From the NCBI GenBank assembly GCA_041390625.1, contig JAWKPM010000001.1:248001-312000 (forward strand): DNA of 64,000 bases, read 5' to 3'. Of this stretch, positions 1 through 8,620 are shown in pieces; the stretch's first letter is position 1, and every line of letters starts with the position of its first letter. The notes beneath the pieces were generated by a model. That model was not told the DNA's origin, did no database searches, and saw only the letters and a program-made list of their open reading frames with translations. Source of the stretch: RBC038 sp041390625. GTDB taxonomy: Bacteria > Chloroflexota > Dehalococcoidia > UBA2979. The position numbers and the translations under genes were made by a program.

Positions 1-93
1 GGCGGCAAGGAGGATGCCGAAAAGCAGAGCGAGCGCGAGCGGCGTGGCGATGCGCCACCACATCGAGTGGGTCGAGGGCACGAGAGACTCCAT
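1..93 (-). CDS. N-terminus of a membrane protein (partial, runs off the window)
   Basis: The first 31 codons of a minus-strand gene are open from ATG at 93 to the window edge. They encode a short polar N-terminus followed by a hydrophobic stretch from about residue 12 (TPLALALLFGILLAA), which looks like a signal anchor or first membrane helix. A GAGGTGG ribosome binding site lies just upstream of the ATG. The gene is divergent from the HDOD gene. Too little is visible to name a family, and membrane localisation is the only supported inference. Confidence 0.5.
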   Translation of the reverse strand, partial: MESLVPSTHSMWWRIATPLALALLFGILLAA

Positions 94-239
94 CGCCCGC
101 CACCTCGAATGGTCGAGGTGCGCGCCGTCGAGGTCAAACACCCGCGTCGAACGTCCGAGGGGGGTCTGTGGGATCGGCGGGACCGGCCGATGATCACCTC
201 GACCGCCGGAACCGAACGTGCCGCCGCGAGGTTCGACCG

Positions 240-1028
240 ATGACGCTCCCCACCCTTCCCGCCGCCCACGCGCGTGCTCTCAGCATGCTTGCCAAGCCGG
301 ACGTCGATATCTCCGAGCTCGCCTCGATCGTCGAGAGCGACCCGGGCCTGACAGCCGCGATGCTGCGCGCCGCGAACTCGGCTGCCTACTCCCCGCTTTC
401 GCGGATCACGACGGCCTCGGACGCGGTCGTCCGCGTCGGGCTCTCAACCACGCGGCGCATCGTGGCAAGCGCGGCCCTCAACGGGGCGTTCAAGAACCTG
501 AGCAACTCGGGCATCGACGTCGACCAGCTGTGGTCCTCGGTGCTCGCGACGGCGCTGCTCGCCGACGCGGCGGCCTGGGCCGAGGGCGCGCGCACGGAGG
601 CGTTCACGGCCGGCCTGCTCTACCCCATCGGCCGCCTGGCGATGGCCGGCGAGCAGCCCGTCCAGTACCGCCGCGTCGTGGCGATGGTGCACGACGGCTG
701 GCGCCCGTCCGAGGCGGAGGTCGAGGTCTTCGGCTACGACTCTTCCGAGTGGGGCGCGCAGGTCGCCGCCGCCTGGGACCTGCCCGAGAACATCGCCGAG
801 GCGATCCGCTCGCAGGACACCGGCGACTGCGGCCCGCTGTCGTGGGTCGTGTGGAAGGGCCGCACGATCGGCTGGAGCCTGGGCTACGGCGACGGCCTCA
901 GCTGCCCCCTCGAGTCGACGTTCGACCCGACCTCGGACGACGCACCCATCGTGGGCACCGTCGGCGGGCCGGACGGCCTGCAGTCGCAGATCGAGTGGTA
1001 CCGAGGCTCCCTCGGGATGGCCGCCTAG
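240..1028 (+). CDS. HDOD-domain signalling protein
   Basis: The 262-residue protein opens with the short-helix pattern of HDOD output domains: DPGLTAAMLRAANSAAYS near residues 40-60, then a regularly helical region to about residue 190. HDOD domains resemble HD hydrolases but lack the catalytic HD pair, and they usually serve regulatory or scaffold roles in signalling. No receiver or GGDEF domain is fused, and the last ~70 residues are unassigned. I chose ATG 240 because a GAGG sits at 228-231 and the conserved domain begins immediately; an upstream in-frame start at 168 gives a low-complexity extension. No partner gene is adjacent. Confidence 0.7.
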   Translation: MTLPTLPAAHARALSMLAKPDVDISELASIVESDPGLTAAMLRAANSAAYSPLSRITTASDAVVRVGLSTTRRIVASAALNGAFKNLSNSGIDVDQLWSSVLATALLADAAAWAEGARTEAFTAGLLYPIGRLAMAGEQPVQYRRVVAMVHDGWRPSEAEVEVFGYDSSEWGAQVAAAWDLPENIAEAIRSQDTGDCGPLSWVVWKGRTIGWSLGYGDGLSCPLESTFDPTSDDAPIVGTVGGPDGLQSQIEWYRGSLGMAA

Positions 1029-1049
1029 CCTCGACGCTCGCCGGCCTCG

Positions 1050-1649
1050 TTACGGCTCGGCCTCGATGTGCACGTCATCCAGGTCAGTGTTGATGCGGCT
1101 GTGAACCGCCTTCAGCAAGTCGGGGACGACCTCACCCCAGACGGCGTAGAAGCTGTACAGCCAGTCGTCGGACGCGATGCGCGCCGTCCCAGGGAGACCG
1201 GAATCGAGGAGCACCAGCCCGCCCGACAGGTTCGCGTAGATCACGCCTAGCTCGTCCGACACGCGAGACGCACTTGCGTCGTAGTCCGGCTCGAGCTCGC
1301 CGCCCTGCACCGTCGGAGGCGCCCACCCGTAGAACGTGAACCGGGCGAGCAGGTCGGCGTCGCCGAGCGCGGAGGCCCACGCGTCGCAGCGTTCGTCGAT
1401 GGCCTCGTTGCGCAGGCGCGGCACGATGTCGAACTGCTGCTCGCCTTCTTCGGCGTGAGTGAAGGCATCGTCGGGCGCCGCATCGGCCAGTGACACGCCG
1501 CCGAGGTAGAGGCGTGGCAGCAGCGTCTCCAACGCCGCCCACAGCTCCTCGGCGAACGGCTCGCCCTCGAAGAGCTCGCAGAACTCGAGGGCTACCGGCG
1601 CAAACGCGCGCGCGGCCTCGATGAACTGCTGCTCCTCGATGCCGCTCAC
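1050..1649 (-). CDS. DUF5063-like protein
   Basis: This is a soluble acidic protein of about 199 residues. The N-terminal helix (FIEAARAFAPVALEFCELF), the LLPRLYL segment and a C-terminal WGEVVPDLLKAVHSR helix match my recollection of the DUF5063 family, which has no assigned function. GTG 1649 is preferred because it overlaps the stop of the upstream lipoprotein gene in a GTGA arrangement, implying translational coupling. ATG 1664 is an in-frame alternative. The role is unknown; coupling suggests it is made with the lipoprotein. Confidence 0.6.
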   Translation of the reverse strand: MSGIEEQQFIEAARAFAPVALEFCELFEGEPFAEELWAALETLLPRLYLGGVSLADAAPDDAFTHAEEGEQQFDIVPRLRNEAIDERCDAWASALGDADLLARFTFYGWAPPTVQGGELEPDYDASASRVSDELGVIYANLSGGLVLLDSGLPGTARIASDDWLYSFYAVWGEVVPDLLKAVHSRINTDLDDVHIEAEP

Positions 1650-2266
1650 TGCAGCGCCGGCCATGCCAGTGCGTCGATGAACCTCGTCACGGCGGGCCCG
1701 GCCTCCGCCGCGATCGACGCGGGGTACGTGGCGCGCACCTTCACGACCCATGGCCCGTCTCGAAACTGGTGGAGGGTGGAGTCGAGCTCTGTCACCGGCC
1801 CGAGAAACGGCTCCGTCAGCCGGTACGTCGCGAGCCGCCCGGGGTGTACGGCGCCACGCTGCACGGTCGATGTCGTGCCCTCGGAGAGCAGGCGCGCGGA
1901 CGCGTGGCTCTGCTCAACGGCGAGCTTGTTGTCCGCGAAGTGCTGCAGAGACAGCACGTCGTCTGCCGTTGCTCGAGTCTCCTGATCGGAGGCGACGTGC
2001 AGAAGCTCCGGGGCCGGATAGACGAAGACTGAGACGAACACCGGTGCCTCAGCGATGACCGCCTCGTACTCGGCGATCACCTCGCCGGCCGATGGACCAC
2101 CATCGAGAGCGGAGCGCCGGAAGACCTCGACGGTCTGCGGGAACTCCCAGTTGGCAAGGTCCGCCGGCTTCGCGTTTGCTCCGCCGCCGCGCGTGCAACC
2201 GACGCTGAGCAGCGCGAGCGTCACAAGCGCTACGAACACGACGGCGTTCGAACGGCGGACCGGCAC
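1646..2266 (-). CDS. Predicted lipoprotein, function unknown
   Basis: The 206-residue product has a charged N-terminus, a hydrophobic core (VVFVALVTLALLSVG) and a lipobox ending in Cys24, so it is expected to be lipid-anchored outside the cytoplasmic membrane. The mature part has mixed alpha/beta character with no motif I recognise. The start is GTG with a GGTGGGGGT stretch upstream. It shares a four-base overlap with the DUF5063-like gene and is divergent from the tRNA-Met gene. Lipoprotein status is well supported by sequence; the function is not. Confidence 0.65.
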   Translation of the reverse strand: MPVRRSNAVVFVALVTLALLSVGCTRGGGANAKPADLANWEFPQTVEVFRRSALDGGPSAGEVIAEYEAVIAEAPVFVSVFVYPAPELLHVASDQETRATADDVLSLQHFADNKLAVEQSHASARLLSEGTTSTVQRGAVHPGRLATYRLTEPFLGPVTELDSTLHQFRDGPWVVKVRATYPASIAAEAGPAVTRFIDALAWPALQ

Positions 2267-2351
2267 GGCAGACCCCCACCACGCTCGGAATGACGTGACG
2301 AGCCTATCCGTCGCCGCGGCGCGCAGCCTCGGTGAAACCCCCCGCTCAGCC

Positions 2352-2381
2352 TCGACGCTCGCGGGCCTCGTTGCCTAGAAT
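2352..2381 (+). promoter_or_regulatory. Promoter of tRNA-Met
   Basis: A TAGAAT -10 hexamer at 2376-2381 stands ten bases before the tRNA. A weak -35 (TCGACG, 2352-2357) lies 18 bases upstream of it. The -10 is the convincing part. Confidence 0.5.
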
Positions 2382-2390
2382 GGCGGCGGC

Positions 2391-2466
2391 GGCAGGGTAG
2401 CTCAGAGGCCAGAGCAGGGGACTCATAAGCCCTTGGTCGGCGGTTCGAATCCGCCCCCTGCTACCA
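2391..2466 (+). tRNA. tRNA-Met (anticodon CAT)
   Basis: A cloverleaf can be drawn. The acceptor arm GGCAGGG pairs with CCCTGCT through a terminal G-U. The D arm is GCTC/GAGC and the anticodon loop is CTCATAA. The T arm is GGCGG-TTCGAAT-CCGCC, and the 3' CCA is encoded. There is an A-G mismatch at the base of the anticodon loop. CAT could in principle be an Ile tRNA precursor (lysidine-modified); the body looks like an elongator Met tRNA. Confidence 0.85.
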
Positions 2467-2549
2467 ATCGCACCGCTTCTTCCTCCACCTCCTCGGGTCC
2501 CGCCCTTCGTCCGAACATCGGATCATTGGGGATGCAACCGAGGGACCCG

Positions 2550-2999
2550 ATGCGCCGAGCCATCGAACGACTGAGGCCGTACGGAGCGCCACTGGTCGCG
2601 CTGTGCTTCACGGCGGCCGTTGTCGCCTTCGCGCTCGTTGCCACCCGAGACGAGCCCCCACCGCCGGAATACCGCGACCTCTTCAGCCTTCGTCGAGGCG
2701 AGTGCTTCACGAGGGAGCATCTGGACAGCCCGCTGTGGGCGGTCGTCGAGGTGGTGTCCTGCGACAGCGATCGCTGGTCGTTCGGCTTCCTGAGCTGGTT
2801 CAAAGTCGACATCGACGGCGACTACCCGGCTGAGGACTTCTTCATCGACGAGGCGTGGCGTCGCTGCGAGTCCGGGTGGACGACGTTCGTCTATCCGTCC
2901 GAGGACTCGTGGCGCCTCGGTGACCGCGCTGTCAGGTGCCTCTTCGAGCCGGGCTCCGTACCTCCGAGCGCGCTCCGAGGCACGGTCCACGGACTCTAA
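2550..2999 (+). CDS. Membrane-anchored septum-formation-like protein
   Basis: This 149-residue protein has one membrane helix (about residues 13-29) followed by an extracytoplasmic domain. The domain carries a GECF start, a V-x-x-VSC step, a central CESGW and a closing W-x-x-GDRAVRC motif. That Cys/Trp pattern resembles the Septum_form (PF13845) domain of actinobacterial membrane proteins, whose role is poorly defined. The four cysteines could form two disulfides. ATG 2550 is chosen because GAGGGA lies at 2540-2545; ATG 2532 is an alternative. It starts 83 bases after tRNA-Met. Confidence 0.5.
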   Translation: MRRAIERLRPYGAPLVALCFTAAVVAFALVATRDEPPPPEYRDLFSLRRGECFTREHLDSPLWAVVEVVSCDSDRWSFGFLSWFKVDIDGDYPAEDFFIDEAWRRCESGWTTFVYPSEDSWRLGDRAVRCLFEPGSVPPSALRGTVHGL

Positions 3000-3025
3000 G
3001 GCCCCGCTGCACCGAAGCCCCGGCC

Positions 3026-3757
3026 TCACTCCACGGTCAGCGTGCCCTCCATGCGCTCGTGGCCGGGGACATCGCAGAGGAAGCGGTACTCGCCCGAGGC
3101 GAGTGCGACATCGAGGCGCCGGCTCTTGCCCGCGGGCAGGTCGACCTTGATGTCGGTGTCGTCGATGACGAAAGTGTGGTGCACAGGGTCCTTGTTCTCG
3201 ATGTGAAGCGCGCCACCCGAGGCCACCAGCACGACCTCGGGGTACTCGACGCCCTCGGCGATCACCGCGACGTCGCCCTCCTCGAGCGCATCGCTGCTCG
3301 CGGTCGCGGACGCCGTGATCGACAGCCCGACGAGGACGATGGCGACCGCCGCCCCGCCGAGGCCGAGCGGCCTCGAGAAGGACGCCTCGGGCGCGAACCG
3401 CGGCGTCACTGCGGCGATGAAGGCCACCAGTGCGCCGACGAGCGCGATCGCGCTCGGGATGAAGGAGCCCCACGAGTCAGGGTGCGCGAGGTCGCCCGCC
3501 AGGAACGGCGCATTCGCCAGCATGCCGAGCAGCGCGAGCACGCCTGCGACGAGTGGGACCCAGGTCTTGTGGCTGAACCGCCACACCGCCACCGCGAGCA
3601 GCCCGTACAGGACGGCGAACACGATGACGGGCGGAATCGCCGCCATGTTGATGATGAGCACGAGCACGAGGCCCGCCGAGACCGCGGCCAGGCCGGCGAT
3701 CTCCACTCGACGCCAAGAGCGAACCGACTCCGTCGGCTCCATTGATGCTGACGACAT
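3026..3757 (-). CDS. Four-helix membrane protein with C-terminal cupredoxin domain
   Basis: The 243-residue protein has four predicted membrane helices (roughly residues 18-40, 43-60, 66-88 and 100-160 region), then a blue-copper domain from about residue 165. Candidate type I copper ligands are His193 or His194, Cys228, His233 and Met236, in the classical order His...Cys-x4-His-x2-Met. It probably carries single electrons at the outer membrane face, as plastocyanin or amicyanin domains do. A GAGGAG precedes the ATG, and a CRP-like palindrome lies about 40 bases upstream. The redox partner is not identifiable from neighbours. Confidence 0.7.
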   Translation of the reverse strand: MSSASMEPTESVRSWRRVEIAGLAAVSAGLVLVLIINMAAIPPVIVFAVLYGLLAVAVWRFSHKTWVPLVAGVLALLGMLANAPFLAGDLAHPDSWGSFIPSAIALVGALVAFIAAVTPRFAPEASFSRPLGLGGAAVAIVLVGLSITASATASSDALEEGDVAVIAEGVEYPEVVLVASGGALHIENKDPVHHTFVIDDTDIKVDLPAGKSRRLDVALASGEYRFLCDVPGHERMEGTLTVE

Positions 3758-3795
3758 GTGGTGGGAGCTCCTCTCGGTCAGCGGTTGCGCTGCAT

Positions 3796-3811
3796 TGTGA
3801 CCTTCGTCACC
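3796..3811 (-). promoter_or_regulatory. CRP/FNR-like operator upstream of the cupredoxin gene
   Basis: TGTGA, six bases, then TCACC form an almost perfect copy of the CRP consensus TGTGA-N6-TCACA, 39 bases upstream of the cupredoxin start codon. Control by a CRP/FNR-family regulator is inference; no such gene is in the window. Confidence 0.4.
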
Positions 3812-3940
3812 TCGGCCCTCAAGCGCCCTCGTTATGACATCGCGCGGACGAACTGCCTCGGAGCGTGAGCTTCGGAGATTGACTCGCCGTCCCGCGCCCG
3901 ATTACAAGCGTCGCGCGGCCATTCGATGGGAGGACGAACC

Positions 3941-5137
3941 GTGAAGATCACCGCACTACGCGCGCGGCGGGTGACGGGCACCCTGCTCCACGAGGGCGAG
4001 TTCCGCGAGGAGCGCCAGGCCCGGCCCATCGACCTGTACGAGGGCACCATCGCGTTCGCCGGCGGCGGGCCGCCCGCCACCCCGAAGGTCGGCGACGGGC
4101 GCTTCAAGATGGAGGCAACCTTCCTCGAGATCGAGACGGACGAGGGCGTCACCGGCCGCGCGGGCAGCATCACGGGCGAGGTCGCCCGCGCGGCCGGCCA
4201 GTTCGAGTCTGTGCTCCTCGGCCAGGACCCCTTCGCGACCGAGCTGCTCTGGGACGCCATGTACCGAGCAGTGCCGAACGCACGCAAGGGTCCCGGCATG
4301 AACGCGATCAGCGCGATCGACAACGCCCTGTGGGACCTGAAAGGCCGCGCGCTCGGTCAGCCGGTGTGGCGGTTGCTCGGCGGAGCGACCCGCACGCGGA
4401 TCCCGATGTACGCGAGCGCCCTCGGCTGGTCGCTCGAGCCCTCGAGGGTGCGCGAGGTTGCGCAGGATCTCGTGGGTCAGGGCTATCGAGGCCAGAAGTG
4501 GTTCTTCCGCCACGGCCCGCAGCACGGCCGCGACGGCATCGCGAAGAACCTCGAGCTGGTCGAGGCGGTGCGCGAGGCCGTCGGCCCCGACATCGAGATC
4601 ATGTTCGACGCCTGGAAGAGCTGGGACGTGCCGTACGCCATCGCAATGTCGGAGCGGATGGCGGACTACGACGTGAAGTGGCTCGAAGAGCCAGTGCAAC
4701 CCGACCGCATCAACCAGTACGCCTCCATCCGAGCACGGTCGGCGGTCCCGATCGCCGGCGGCGAGGGCGAGTTCACGAGGTGGGGCGCACAGGCCCTGCT
4801 CGACGCCGAGGCCGTCGACTACATCCAGCCCGACGTCTTCATCGCCGGGGGCATCTCGGAGCTCATGAAGATCGGGGCGATCGTCAGCGCCGGGAACGGG
4901 GTGAAGTTCATGCCGCACGCGCGGGCGAACGTCAGCGTGCACCTCGTCGCTGCGCAGTCCGCCGACGTGTGTCCGCAGATCGAGGACCTGGTGAAGTCGA
5001 GCATCACCAACGAGTTCTTCCTCGCACAGCCGCCGACTCGCGAGGACGGCATGCTGCTGCTGAACGACCAGCCCGGCCTCGGCATGGAGCTCGATCATTC
5101 GAAGTGCGAGACCGACGAGATCGTGGCGCTGAGATGA
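3941..5137 (+). CDS. Mandelate racemase/muconate-lactonizing-type enolase superfamily enzyme
   Basis: The 398-residue protein has the two-domain fold of the enolase superfamily. A capping domain of about 120 residues is followed by a barrel with metal ligands Asp223 (MFDAW), Glu249/250 (WLEEP) and Glu278 (AGGE). Lys186 (GQKWFF) is a candidate catalytic base, with a possible partner His in the later FMPHAR segment. Such enzymes abstract the alpha proton of carboxylates (racemases, sugar-acid dehydratases); the substrate cannot be read from sequence. GTG 3941 is preferred over ATG 3926 because GGGAGG ends seven bases upstream and the protein then begins MKITALR. An amidohydrolase follows downstream. 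Confidence 0.85.
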   Translation: MKITALRARRVTGTLLHEGEFREERQARPIDLYEGTIAFAGGGPPATPKVGDGRFKMEATFLEIETDEGVTGRAGSITGEVARAAGQFESVLLGQDPFATELLWDAMYRAVPNARKGPGMNAISAIDNALWDLKGRALGQPVWRLLGGATRTRIPMYASALGWSLEPSRVREVAQDLVGQGYRGQKWFFRHGPQHGRDGIAKNLELVEAVREAVGPDIEIMFDAWKSWDVPYAIAMSERMADYDVKWLEEPVQPDRINQYASIRARSAVPIAGGEGEFTRWGAQALLDAEAVDYIQPDVFIAGGISELMKIGAIVSAGNGVKFMPHARANVSVHLVAAQSADVCPQIEDLVKSSITNEFFLAQPPTREDGMLLLNDQPGLGMELDHSKCETDEIVALR

Positions 5138-5200
5138 CTTCTAGAGCTCTCCGCGCACGATCCCGCGGCTCGCAGCGCTGCGCCCGCGGCGCTGAAGGCC

Positions 5201-5206
5201 GATACT
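5201..5206 (+). promoter_or_regulatory. -10-like hexamer six bases before a GTG start (possible leaderless transcript)
   Basis: GATACT ends six bases before GTG 5213, and no Shine-Dalgarno sequence is present. This spacing would put the transcription start at or next to the start codon. Confidence 0.35.
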
Positions 5207-5212
5207 CACGAC

Positions 5213-5800
5213 GTGATAAGGCACTCGGCAACGTGGACCGCACTGCTCGCACTGGCGGCGCTTCTCAGCGCCTGTAGCGCTCACTGCGAGATCGGCACGA
5301 CATTTGAAGGCACGCCGACTCCGACGAGTTCGGTGGTCGAACTCCCACAGGACGAGCTCCCGGCCGGCTATCGCGAGTATGCCCGGGCGATCGCCTCAAG
5401 CCATTTCGCGACGCCCGGCTTCCCGGATCTTCAGTCCGAAATGATGAGCGGTCTCCAGGGCCGCCCCGGGGAACGTCAGATTGCAGGAATGGCAGCGGTC
5501 ACGGGGAACTCCGTCGACGAACCGCGGCTAGAGGCGATCATCGTCATTCGAGGCAAGGATGAAGCTGATGGTCCGATCTTCGGCGAGTTCATTTACGCAG
5601 TCCGGTGGGTGGAGGGACCCGGCTTCCTCCGGTTACTCGTCGGACTGGAGAATGGACTGCCGCGCTTATACGGCACGTGGGTCGGGCTGATCGAGCCGGG
5701 ACGAACGATCCGGCAGTACGTCGACGCAGTTCGAAGGGCATACGGGCTACGAGCTTCGGTCCCCCAGACGACCCGCCCCGGCCGCTTCTCACTCCTCTGA
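5213..5800 (+). CDS. Predicted lipoprotein, function unknown
   Basis: The 195-residue product has a short basic N-terminus, a hydrophobic core and a lipobox (LLSAC, Cys21), so it should be an anchored extracytoplasmic lipoprotein. A Thr/Pro-rich linker (residues ~33-40) leads to a globular domain with two hydrophobic strand segments (EAIIVIRG, FLRLLVGLE). The domain ends in a helix rich in Arg. I recognise no family. The GTG start lacks an SD and is preceded by a -10-like box. Base composition is slightly lower in GC than its neighbours by eye. Confidence 0.6.
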   Translation: MIRHSATWTALLALAALLSACSAHCEIGTTFEGTPTPTSSVVELPQDELPAGYREYARAIASSHFATPGFPDLQSEMMSGLQGRPGERQIAGMAAVTGNSVDEPRLEAIIVIRGKDEADGPIFGEFIYAVRWVEGPGFLRLLVGLENGLPRLYGTWVGLIEPGRTIRQYVDAVRRAYGLRASVPQTTRPGRFSLL

Positions 5801-5937
5801 CACCTCGCAAAGCGACGACGTCTCGCAGCACCTCTCGGTAGTCCGTTGTCACGGTTCCCTCGAGGCGCTAATACGAGCGCGGCCGGCGGGCGGGGGCGCG
5901 TGACCTCGAGGCCGGTGAGTCGCGAGGGAGCCACGCC

Positions 5938-6840
5938 TTGGTCCGTGCCATCGACATCCACGTCCACATCCCGACCCCGCTCGAGTTCATGAGCCCGGAG
6001 CAGCGCGAGCGCTCGCAGGCGATGAGCCGCTACTTCGGCGAGCGCGCCGCGCAGCAGCGTCCGATGGACGTCGACGCCCTCGCGGAGCACTACCGCGAGC
6101 TCGACTCGATCGCGGTCCTGCTGACGACCGACGCGGAGACCGTCACCGGCAACCCGCCGATGCCGATGAGCTACATCGCCGAGCAGGTGAAGAAGTACCC
6201 GAACCAGTTCATCGGCTTCGGGGGTGTCGACCCGCACAAGGGCAAGATGGCCGTCAAGCAGCTCGACGAGATCGTGGACCTCGGGCTGAGGGGGTTGAAG
6301 TTCCACGCGGGCTCGCAGCACTTCTTCGCCAACGACCCGCAGTACTACCCGCTGTGGGAACGCTGCCAGGATCTGGGGCTGATCTGCCTGTTCCACTCGG
6401 GCACGACCGGCGTCGGGGCCGGCACGCCTGGCGGTGGCGGCATCAAGCTCGAGTCGATGAAGCCAATTCCGTACATCGATGACATCGCGGCCGACTTCCC
6501 GGACCTCAAGATCATCCTCGCCCACCCCTCGTTCCCCTGGGATAAGGACGGGCTGGCCGTGATTCGCCACAAGCCGAACGTCTACATGGACCTGAGTGGC
6601 TGGTCCCCCTCGTACTTCGACCCGCTGGTCGTGCAGTACGCGAAGACCATCGCGCAGGACAAGATCCTGTATGGGTCCGACTGGCCGGTCGTGACGCCGA
6701 ACCGCTGGCTGCGCGACTGGGCCGCCTACGAGGTCGACCCGGCCGTCAACCAGAAGATCTTCCGCGACAACGCGGCGAAGCTGTTGGGCCGCGAGGACCT
6801 GATCACCGACGACTGGGAGCCGCCCGTCCCGACGGCCTAG
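5938..6840 (+). CDS. Amidohydrolase family 2 (PF04909) hydrolase or decarboxylase
   Basis: The 300-residue TIM-barrel protein begins with the metal-binding DIHVH motif. It continues with GLKFHAG (about residue 123), LFHSG (about 159), ILAHPSFPW (about 193) and the late YGSDWPVV motif with the catalytic Asp. Family members include ACMS and gamma-resorcylate decarboxylases and lactonases, so a C-C or C-O cleaving step in carboxylate or aromatic catabolism is likely. The start is TTG with GAGGGAG seven bases upstream; no better start exists in frame. It sits between an enolase-superfamily gene and oxidoreductases. Confidence 0.8.
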   Translation: MVRAIDIHVHIPTPLEFMSPEQRERSQAMSRYFGERAAQQRPMDVDALAEHYRELDSIAVLLTTDAETVTGNPPMPMSYIAEQVKKYPNQFIGFGGVDPHKGKMAVKQLDEIVDLGLRGLKFHAGSQHFFANDPQYYPLWERCQDLGLICLFHSGTTGVGAGTPGGGGIKLESMKPIPYIDDIAADFPDLKIILAHPSFPWDKDGLAVIRHKPNVYMDLSGWSPSYFDPLVVQYAKTIAQDKILYGSDWPVVTPNRWLRDWAAYEVDPAVNQKIFRDNAAKLLGREDLITDDWEPPVPTA

Positions 6841-6869
6841 CCTCGAGGCTCCAACCCCGCCCGATGTCC

Positions 6870-6899
6870 GTGACGCCCTCGCTAGCTCGAGGGCGTCAC
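6870..6899. terminator. Hairpin between convergent genes
   Basis: A perfect 12-bp stem (GTGACGCCCTCG and its complement) with a six-base loop lies between the amidohydrolase and the convergent dehydrogenase, overlapping the latter's stop codon. It has no T-tract, so it is a likely bidirectional transcript end rather than a textbook intrinsic terminator. Confidence 0.5.
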
Positions 6900-7853
6900 C
6901 ACGTTCAGCAGGGGCTCGCCTGCGCGCCAGCGCTCGAGGTTGTCGGCGAAGAGCATCGCGAAGCGGTGCGCCCAGTCCTCGACGGCGTCCGACGCATGAG
7001 GGGTGACGATCACGTTCGGCAGGCGCCAGAGCGCGCTTGAGACAGGAAGCGGCTCCTCCTCAAAGACATCGAGGTAGGCGCCACCGAGGTGCCCGCTCGC
7101 CAGCGCCTCGATGAGTGCGGGCTCATCGACGACCGGACCCCGCGCCGTGTTGAGGAGCAATGCACCCGGCTTCATCGCCTCGAGGGCGCGCGTATCGATG
7201 AGGTGGCGTGTCGCCTCGTTGAGCCGCACGTGCAGCGAAACGACGTCGGCGCGTGGCAGCAGCTCGAGCAGTGCCTCGGGCGGGTGCAGCTCATCGACCG
7301 CGGGACTCGGTGTCGCCGAGCGCCGCGTCGCAAGGACACGCATGCCAAGCGCGCGCGCGTAGCGGGCCATCCACGTGCCGATGTGTCCCAGGCCGACGAT
7401 GAGAATCGTCTGCTCGGAGAGCGTGCGAAACGTCCTGGGTCGCCAGCGCGTCTCGGCCTGGTCGCGCGCGTACTCGGGCAGGCGTGCGTTCAGCGCGAGC
7501 ATCGCGCCGATCGTTGTCTCCGCGAGGAAGCGCGCGAGCACGCCGACGCCGTTCGTGACGACGAGCCTCGACGCATCCCACGGCTCGAGGTGTTCATACC
7601 CGGAGCCACCGACCTGCACCCACCGCACCGAGGGGTGCTCGACGATCGGGTGGTGGAGCGGCCCCTGAAATCCCGAGTGTGAGATCGACAGCACGACCTC
7701 AGGATTGTGCTCGGCGAGCAGACGAAGGACCGAGGGGCCGTCTGTCGCGTAAATGAAGCGCTCGCCCGGAGCGCGCGTTTCGAGGTCGGAGGCGAAGTCC
7801 TCGGGACGATCGTGCGCCACGACGATCGGCGGCCTTGAGGGATCGCCGGTCAT
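6882..7853 (-). CDS. D-isomer specific 2-hydroxyacid dehydrogenase
   Basis: This is a 323-residue NAD(P)-dependent reductase of the D-2-hydroxyacid dehydrogenase family, which interconverts 2-oxo acids and D-2-hydroxy acids. The nucleotide-binding motif GLGHIG is near residue 155. The catalytic triad is Arg in NTARGP, Glu in FEEEPLP and His in VTPHAS. The active-site layout resembles glyoxylate/hydroxypyruvate reductase-like members, but the substrate is not determinable. Its start overlaps the stop of the upstream SDR gene by four bases (ATGA), so the two are translationally coupled. Confidence 0.85.
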   Translation of the reverse strand: MTGDPSRPPIVVAHDRPEDFASDLETRAPGERFIYATDGPSVLRLLAEHNPEVVLSISHSGFQGPLHHPIVEHPSVRWVQVGGSGYEHLEPWDASRLVVTNGVGVLARFLAETTIGAMLALNARLPEYARDQAETRWRPRTFRTLSEQTILIVGLGHIGTWMARYARALGMRVLATRRSATPSPAVDELHPPEALLELLPRADVVSLHVRLNEATRHLIDTRALEAMKPGALLLNTARGPVVDEPALIEALASGHLGGAYLDVFEEEPLPVSSALWRLPNVIVTPHASDAVEDWAHRFAMLFADNLERWRAGEPLLNVVTPSS

Positions 7854-8620
7854 CGAGCGGTGTACCCACCGTCGACGGCGAGCACGCCCCCGGTGATGAA
7901 GGAGGCGTCGTCGCTCGCGAGGAAGGCTACGGCGCCCGCGATCTCCTCAGGCCGGCCGAGGCGACCCATCGGATGCAGCCGCTCCAGATAGGCACGACGG
8001 TCTGGATCGCCCGTCGCGGCCTCGATAAGCGGCGTCTCGACGTAGCCGGGCGCGACGGCGTTCACGCGCACGCCGCGGGCGGCATAGAGGAGCGCGAACT
8101 GCCTCGTGAGGCCGACGACCCCGTGCTTGGCGGCCACGTAGGCGCCGGCACCGGGTGCCGGCACCTCGTCCCCACGCGCGCCTGCGAGGCCGACGACCCC
8201 GGCGATCGAGGCAATGTTCACCACCGCGCCGCCGCCACCCTCGGCGAGCAGTGCGGCGCCTCGGGCGAGGCCGTACGCAACACCGCTGAGGTTGACATCG
8301 ATGGTCGCCTGCCAACTGCCGCCTGCGATGCCCGCGTTGTTCACGACGACATCGAGGCCGCCGAACTCCTCGACGGTCGAGCGGAGCGCGGCGTCCACCC
8401 CCGCCTCGTCTGTGACGTCGAGGACACGAACTCCCGAGCGTCCGCCGGCCTCCGCGATGCGGGCGGCGGTGTCCTCGGCGCTGCGTTCATCGAGGTCGGT
8501 GCAGAGCACCGCAGCGCCCTCGGCGGCGAGGCGGAGGCACACGGCCCGCCCGATGCCCGAACCGGCGCCGGTCACGAACGCCACGCGGCCCCCGAACCGT
8601 CGCTGCCCGTCGTCCGTCAT
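7850..8620 (-). CDS. Short-chain dehydrogenase/reductase (classical SDR)
   Basis: The 256-residue Rossmann enzyme has TGAGSGIG at residues 17-24 for cofactor binding, an NNAG motif near 94, and the catalytic Ser138, Tyr161 and Lys165 (YVAAK). An Asp (CTDLDE) after the second strand suggests NAD(H) preference. It is probably an alcohol/ketone oxidoreductase of the FabG-like group acting with the coupled hydroxyacid dehydrogenase. It is divergent from the biotinyl carrier gene, with about 100 bases between the two starts. Confidence 0.85.
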   Translation of the reverse strand: MTDDGQRRFGGRVAFVTGAGSGIGRAVCLRLAAEGAAVLCTDLDERSAEDTAARIAEAGGRSGVRVLDVTDEAGVDAALRSTVEEFGGLDVVVNNAGIAGGSWQATIDVNLSGVAYGLARGAALLAEGGGGAVVNIASIAGVVGLAGARGDEVPAPGAGAYVAAKHGVVGLTRQFALLYAARGVRVNAVAPGYVETPLIEAATGDPDRRAYLERLHPMGRLGRPEEIAGAVAFLASDDASFITGGVLAVDGGYTAR

